Positions 59,140-64,000 of a stretch of DNA of 64,000 nt are shown here, in pieces. A program made the position numbers and the translations under genes. Below the pieces are notes generated by a model that saw only the letters and a program-made list of their open reading frames with translations, ran no database searches and had not been told where the DNA came from. Origin of the DNA: Limanda limanda (Eukaryota; Chordata; Actinopteri; Pleuronectiformes; Pleuronectidae); contig NC_083638.1 of assembly GCF_963576545.1 (NCBI RefSeq), forward strand, positions 26,856,090 through 26,920,089. Direction: 5' to 3'. Numbering within the stretch: position 1 is the stretch's first letter; every line of letters begins with the position of its first letter.

Positions 59140-59400
59140 AACCTGCGACATCCGGAATACAACTCCTCTTGTAAAATAAGCCAGTTCAGGGATCTGATCA
59201 GGATGCCTTCCAGATACCTTCTGCTGGGCTATTCCGGGCACGTCTATATGGGAGAAGTTCCCCGAAGTAGACACAAAACATGCTGGAGGAATTACATGTC
59301 CTCTCTAGCTTTACAAGACCTTGGCATTCCTCAGGAAGAGCTGGAGAACATGGATGGAGAGAGGGGCCTTGTGGATGCTTTGTCTCCTGCCAATGCTGCT
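59140..59400 (+). pseudogene. LINE ORF2 C-terminal relic
   Basis: Within a plus-strand open frame (59065-59475), residues 41-101 read FRDLIRMPSR, then WRNYMSSLALQDLGIPQEEL, then DGER. This is the layout of the conserved C-terminal tail of many teleost LINE polyproteins (arginine-rich RMP.R block, then WR-[DN]-Y and an LGI...EEL block). The reverse transcriptase itself is absent, and the tryptophan-glycine-histidine motif that normally precedes RMP is degraded. It is a 5'-truncated fossil, not a host gene, although the frame is still open across 137 codons. Confidence 0.65.
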
Positions 59401-61394
59401 GACAACACTGGACTGTGTAGCTCTGTAGAAAATGAAGCGCAACAATTCCATGGAAATTGCTTTTTACTGGTCTAAAATGAAGTCTACTGCTACCGCTTGT
59501 CCTGTTTTCAGCTTGAAATGCTGCCTGCCTCCATGGATGATTTTGGGGGGGAAAAGACATTTCCTGCAGCCGCCATGTGAAGCTATTGGAACAGAGATAA
59601 GGGGGTGCATTTGTGCAGGCACTTGTTTGCAAGTTTAAGGTTCAAGTTCATGTCTTCAACAAATACAGGACCTGTATAATCTTGTCAGACAACCACCACA
59701 ACCTTAGGAATAGATTGGCTCGATTGGACAGTCTTCAAAGGGAAAGATTTACCACCTGAGACCCACCTGGTCATCCAGGGTGTTTGTAGCTACTGTGAGG
59801 TACAGTTTGACATTCTTCACTTTTACAAAAGCCAATTGTGCCTCATGCAGCCTCAAGCCTAAAAAGGGGATTTTAGGTGCTGTGTCCATAACATAAACCA
59901 GAGCTTATTTGGGCTGTTCAAGGACAACGCTGTGTGTTTAACCTCTGTTGTTGAAAATAATAAAGCATTGTGCCTGTGAGTGTGTGATCCATGAAGGAGA
60001 GAGCATTATAAAACCATCATAAATTAAAAGAGGCTGCAGATAACTGGCCCTAAACACAGCCGCTGGTCTCCTACTATCCATAATCACTGGAGAAACATTG
60101 CATTATCAAGTGTCCAAACACAATGCAGCAAAAACACTTGGTCATCTAGCCTTCACTTTACATCTAATTCCAGCAACAGAGAATAGGTGCAAACTGGGTC
60201 ATCCAGCAGAGAGGAAAACAGAAAACAGAATTTATTTAAGATGAGTAATTTTCTCTCCTTTCCTGGGAAAAGCTGAACAGCACATCAAACAGCATGTTGA
60301 CATTATTCAGTTAATCTCATATGTACATATTCTCCACTCATTTCTAATTTGTCTCACTAATTTCAACTAACTATAAATAATCTTCATCATCCCGTAGAAT
60401 TTCACATTCTCACTATAGTTCCCTCTCTTTAAGTTGCACTGCTGGTATTTTTACACCATCACGATAGTGCAATCATTGCTCATGCTTTTATATTCTGAGT
60501 GAAATTGCATTAGGCGGCTCATTTGAGTATTTGAGAAATTAGGGCATCTCTACAGGGTCTTAAAGGCCAGATGGAATGTCTTACTTTACATTCAGGCTGA
60601 CAATTGTAATGATGTATAAAATCCACATAAATAAAAGGTCCTTATGCTGAACATGAGTCGCATGAAATGTGTTTATATAATTATTATCTTATTCTTTTTT
60701 ATCTTTCTTTTATTTCATTATTTCTTTTATTTTGTAATTATTTTGACTTCAACACATTTAGGAATAATAATAATTTCGTTTTTCTCTCCAATCTACCTAC
60801 TAATTCCACAAACATCTGTCTGTCTCTCTGTGTGGAGAAGCTTATTGGCTCCACACATGGCCTGTGTATTGTAAATTGTCTGAGAAAGTGCAGTGCCTAC
60901 TTTGAGCGATTGGGACAAGCAATGGGGCAGTGGGCCTTCAGTCTGGATTGAGAGGAACAGACACAACTGTCATGCCAGCAATTACATCTGGCCCGCTAGA
61001 TAATTTTGATAATTAGACTGTTTTAATTTCACCATATCGGACTGGCACAGACATTCACTAGACTCTCCTTCAAGGCAACAGCATTCATAGAATCACTCCC
61101 TCTTCAGCAATGTCTCTACAAAGAATGTTTGTTTTGTTGCTGCAATGCTTTAAACAAACAGAATATTAAACAATGTGAAATATCTGAAGTGGGTCTGAAA
61201 CGAGATCTGAGATAGCCAATGTATAGAAAAATAACACCAGATTCATTCATTTATATATAAGCCACATACATGAACAGTAATACAGCTAATTCAGTTATTG
61301 GCTATAAAGTCATTGCAATCTAGAATTACCGTTGTATGCTTCCGCAATCCAGTGCAGTTTCCATGTACATATTTTGACATACTTTTATTTTTAT
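59401..61394. other. no gene seen
   Basis: No exon or RNA gene is recognised. The T-rich stretch at 60680-60745 gives only low-complexity hydrophobic chance frames. Confidence 0.4.
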
Positions 61395-62012
61395 TAGGTC
61401 ACTGTGACCTTTGACCACTGAATCATAATCACTTTATCTTTGAGTTGAAGTGACAACTGATCAAAAGTTGAAGAAATACGTTTTTGGAGGCCACCATGAC
61501 CTTGACCTTTGACTTCTGAAATCTTAACAGTTAATCAGTGAGTCATGTGCCAGACAGTCAGTCCTAATATACCATAATCCTAGGGACGGGATGTCACTGT
61601 GACCTTGACATTTCACCTCCAGGCACCAAAATCGAATCAGTTCAACTTTGAGTCCAAGTGAAAGTTTGTACCAATTTCGAAGACATTCCATCTTAACTTA
61701 AGATATCACATTCAAGATAAACATCGACATTTGTGAGGCCACTGTGACCTTTGGCTACCAAACTTAAGTGATTAAATCCTTGAGTCCCAGTGAATGTTTC
61801 TGCCAAATGTGAAAGTATTCCTTGACGAAGTTCTAGACATATCACCTTGATTAGAGAGGTCCCCGTGACCTTGAACTCTTACCACCAAAATCAGATCATC
61901 CTTGAGTCCAAGTGAGTATTTCTACCAAATTAAATAAAAAATCTCTTTAGGCATTTTGAGATATCGTTCAGGAGGGAACGGAGGAGGACGTACGTTTGGA
62001 CGGACGGAAAAC
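61395..62012 (+). repeat. degenerate tandem array, unit about 100-150 bp
   Basis: The word CACTGTGACCTTTGACC or a close variant recurs at about 61400, 61495, 61593, 61740 and 61865. Each is followed by an ACCAAAATC-type word, then CTTGAGTCCAAGTGA and ACCAAATT/ATTCC words. The last unit runs into GAGATATCGTTCAGGAGGGA and GGACGGACGGAAA. This resembles a teleost tandem-repeat family I know by sight. It is diverged and units vary in length. Confidence 0.7.
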
Positions 62013-62717
62013 TGGCTCTGAGGCATAAAAACAGAATTTGGTAGATCATAGGTCATTTTTATTGATTCAGAAAGAAAGCTGCAACCAGCTTTACCACAGG
62101 CCACAAAAACAGGTTCACAACAAGCAGTGCTCTGCAGGTTGATTTAACTTGTATGACTGTTGATGAATAACTTTGAATGCTGCAGCTTGCTTAAACACAT
62201 GCATATTGAGGACTGGGTGTTATTTCGGTTATTGGAACACAGATAATGTTTTATAATGCCGATTGGCTGTAATTGTGTGACAGAGTTGTGGCTTTAAAGT
62301 TGGCTGCCAGACGGGCAGGCTGCACGGTGCTGGCCAGTACATGCTGCAGATGAATAACAGATGTTGGCTGACAGGCAGGACCATTTGTCATTTACGTGTC
62401 CAAGCAAAACAGGCTGGAGGGTGCCACCATAAGTCAATGTCACAGGCTTGGACAGAAGGTAAGGGATCCAAACATTTCAATACTGTTTAAGCCCTTTCGG
62501 CTTTGTACCATTGTGTCTCACACGGCCGGCACCACAGCTCAGTGTGACCTGCTGTGTGTTTGCGCTCCAGCCCCCGCACAATCGCTGCGGATACTCACTC
62601 TTCTTCTATGATCCTGATAAATGGCTGGATGTCTGGTATCCCTGGAGGGTCCAAAACAGAATTCATGAAACTCAGTTAAAATAACTTGCTGAGCATGTAT
62701 TGCATTGGAGAGATTTC
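62013..62717. other. no gene seen
   Basis: No recognised feature. Confidence 0.4.
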
Positions 62718-62990
62718 TTAGAGGGGACCTATTGTATTTTTCCTCATTTTCTACCATAAATCATTTATTAAATATGGCCAAAGTTTCAAGCAATGAGGTA
62801 AACATATAGAAATATATATTCCTTGTGAGACAAAAGCTCAGATGTCCGACTGCTCTGAATACTATTTCTACTTCAAACTCACATCATCTTGTCATGGATT
62901 TCTTTATATGCTCATTGAACAGTTTTATAAGCATTTGTTGTACTCCAGCAAATGAATAACCAACCATGTGTATACAGATGTATTCTCACA
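62718..62990 (+). repeat. fragment resembling a TTAA-type MITE
   Basis: Starts TTAGAGGGGACCTATTGTAT, close to the AGGGGACCTATTATG end word of a common teleost MITE. The opposite end is not visible. Confidence 0.4.
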
Positions 62991-64000
62991 CAGTTGTTTG
63001 GCTTCATATGTAACTTGCAACATTAGTTTTTGTATTTCCTGGAAACAGTTTGTCACTTCTTTTTTTTTAACAGACATGCAACTATCTACAGGTCAACACA
63101 TGGAGAAATACAGATTGTGGCTGAAAGATGTCCTGCGTTAAGTAGTTGTTGATGGGGGAGTTTCGATGTTGATGGGGATGTTTCTGATTCAGGCTCAAAC
63201 CTTTGTATTGATTTAATACATTTCCATTTCCAATATTCTGGTATTTTGTTATTTTTACCATTTACTGATAGCTTTACAGATCATCTGAACCTGGGGCTGT
63301 GCCAGCAGTAGGTCACAATTATTCATTAAAATGTCTGAACACGACTTGACCTTTATTATATATAGATTCTTCAGTTGTGTACTTATATTATGAAATTATG
63401 AAATGGCCAATTTTATCAAGTTAACAGTACATATAGTTTTGGTCGCTTTTTGATTGCTTTACCCATGCTTCCCAAAAGATACTTCCACTGTGGGGTTGCT
63501 TCCGGTGCAGGCTCCGCTTTCAGGTTACTCTGCTGTCAAGACAGGAAATGCACACAAAAAATACAAAATCAAATCACTTCTGTTCTAAATAATTTGGTCA
63601 TTGATTTCTATGAAACATGCTAATATTATAGAGATAAACTTGTCTTGCCTTGTGCGTTGTGGTAAATATCATAAGGAAAATGCAGACCGGGACCTTTGCT
63701 TAAGCTCTTTACAAAACGAAAACATGCATTCAAAAAAATGATCTTGTGTTATCAACAGAAACATTTCTTCTTATAGTATAAAACTTCAGGAGCAAACGCT
63801 GGCCACAATTGGTGTAATGTTAACAACTGTAGCCTCCCCAATGTGTGCATTTGGTAATTACTAGATTTAGTCGTACACTTATTGATAGCAGTAGCTACTT
63901 GACTGCTCTACTGACGGACTGCGTAACAGGCAGTTTGAGATAAAGGAGGACTTTAAAACTGCAAATCATTTAAAGCCACTCTACTGGAATCCCAGAATAT
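62991..64000. other. no gene seen
   Basis: AT-rich sequence to the window end. Nothing is recognised. Confidence 0.4.

Noticed and set aside
60644..60951. Hydrophobic plus-strand frames as membrane proteins
   Set aside because: They derive from a T-rich low-complexity stretch. There is no promoter, splice or family evidence.
61395..62012. CRISPR-like repeat-spacer array
   Set aside because: Units are degenerate and contiguous without uniform spacers, and the DNA is eukaryotic.

Overview
The window looks like ray-finned fish (teleost) nuclear DNA. It is AT-rich and gene-poor, with no bacterial-type operons. Its recognisable content is almost entirely transposable elements of kinds typical of teleosts: DIRS, Ty3/gypsy, Tc1, hAT, LINE relics, (ATTG)n-tailed retroposons and TTAA-type foldback repeats. 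Family names come from motif recognition only; no database was searched.

Layout. At 0.3-3.4 kb lie two halves of one decayed Tc1 transposase, split by about 2.4 kb that contains a probable solo LTR (1436-1742). From 3.4 to 23 kb is mostly unique sequence with scattered old repeats, including a hAT-like end at 12.1 kb and an (ATTG)n-tailed retroposon at 12.9-13.24 kb. At 23.0-24.2 kb is the best host-gene candidate: a GC-rich promoter, three exons, a very short reading frame and a poly(A) signal. A CCAAT/E-box cluster follows at 24.33-24.67 kb.

28504-34795 is a DIRS-type tyrosine-recombinase retrotransposon. It keeps its inverted terminal repeats and internal complementary region, but a 400-bp retroposon interrupts its reverse transcriptase and a frameshift cuts the recombinase before its tyrosine. 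At 36.5-37.4 kb is a nested repeat mosaic. At 43080-44303 is a hAT-type non-autonomous transposon with a perfect 8-bp target duplication. At 46.65-47.15 kb is a foldback repeat.

50386-54667 (minus strand) is an apparently intact, very young Ty3/gypsy element. Its two 169-bp LTRs are identical as I read them, with a CCAT target duplication, a tRNA-Trp primer site, a Gag carrying a CHCC zinc motif, and a Pol with all catalytic residues visible. Gag and Pol are joined by a textbook -1 frameshift signal: GGGAAAC, a 7-nt spacer, then a stem with possible pseudoknot. These features point to the CsRn1/Kabuki-like lineage. The remainder, 54.7-64 kb, holds a LINE C-terminal relic (59.1-59.4 kb), a degenerate tandem array (61.4-62.0 kb) and otherwise unassigned sequence.

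The genes that visibly work together are those inside the two large retrotransposons. No multi-gene host pathway is visible.
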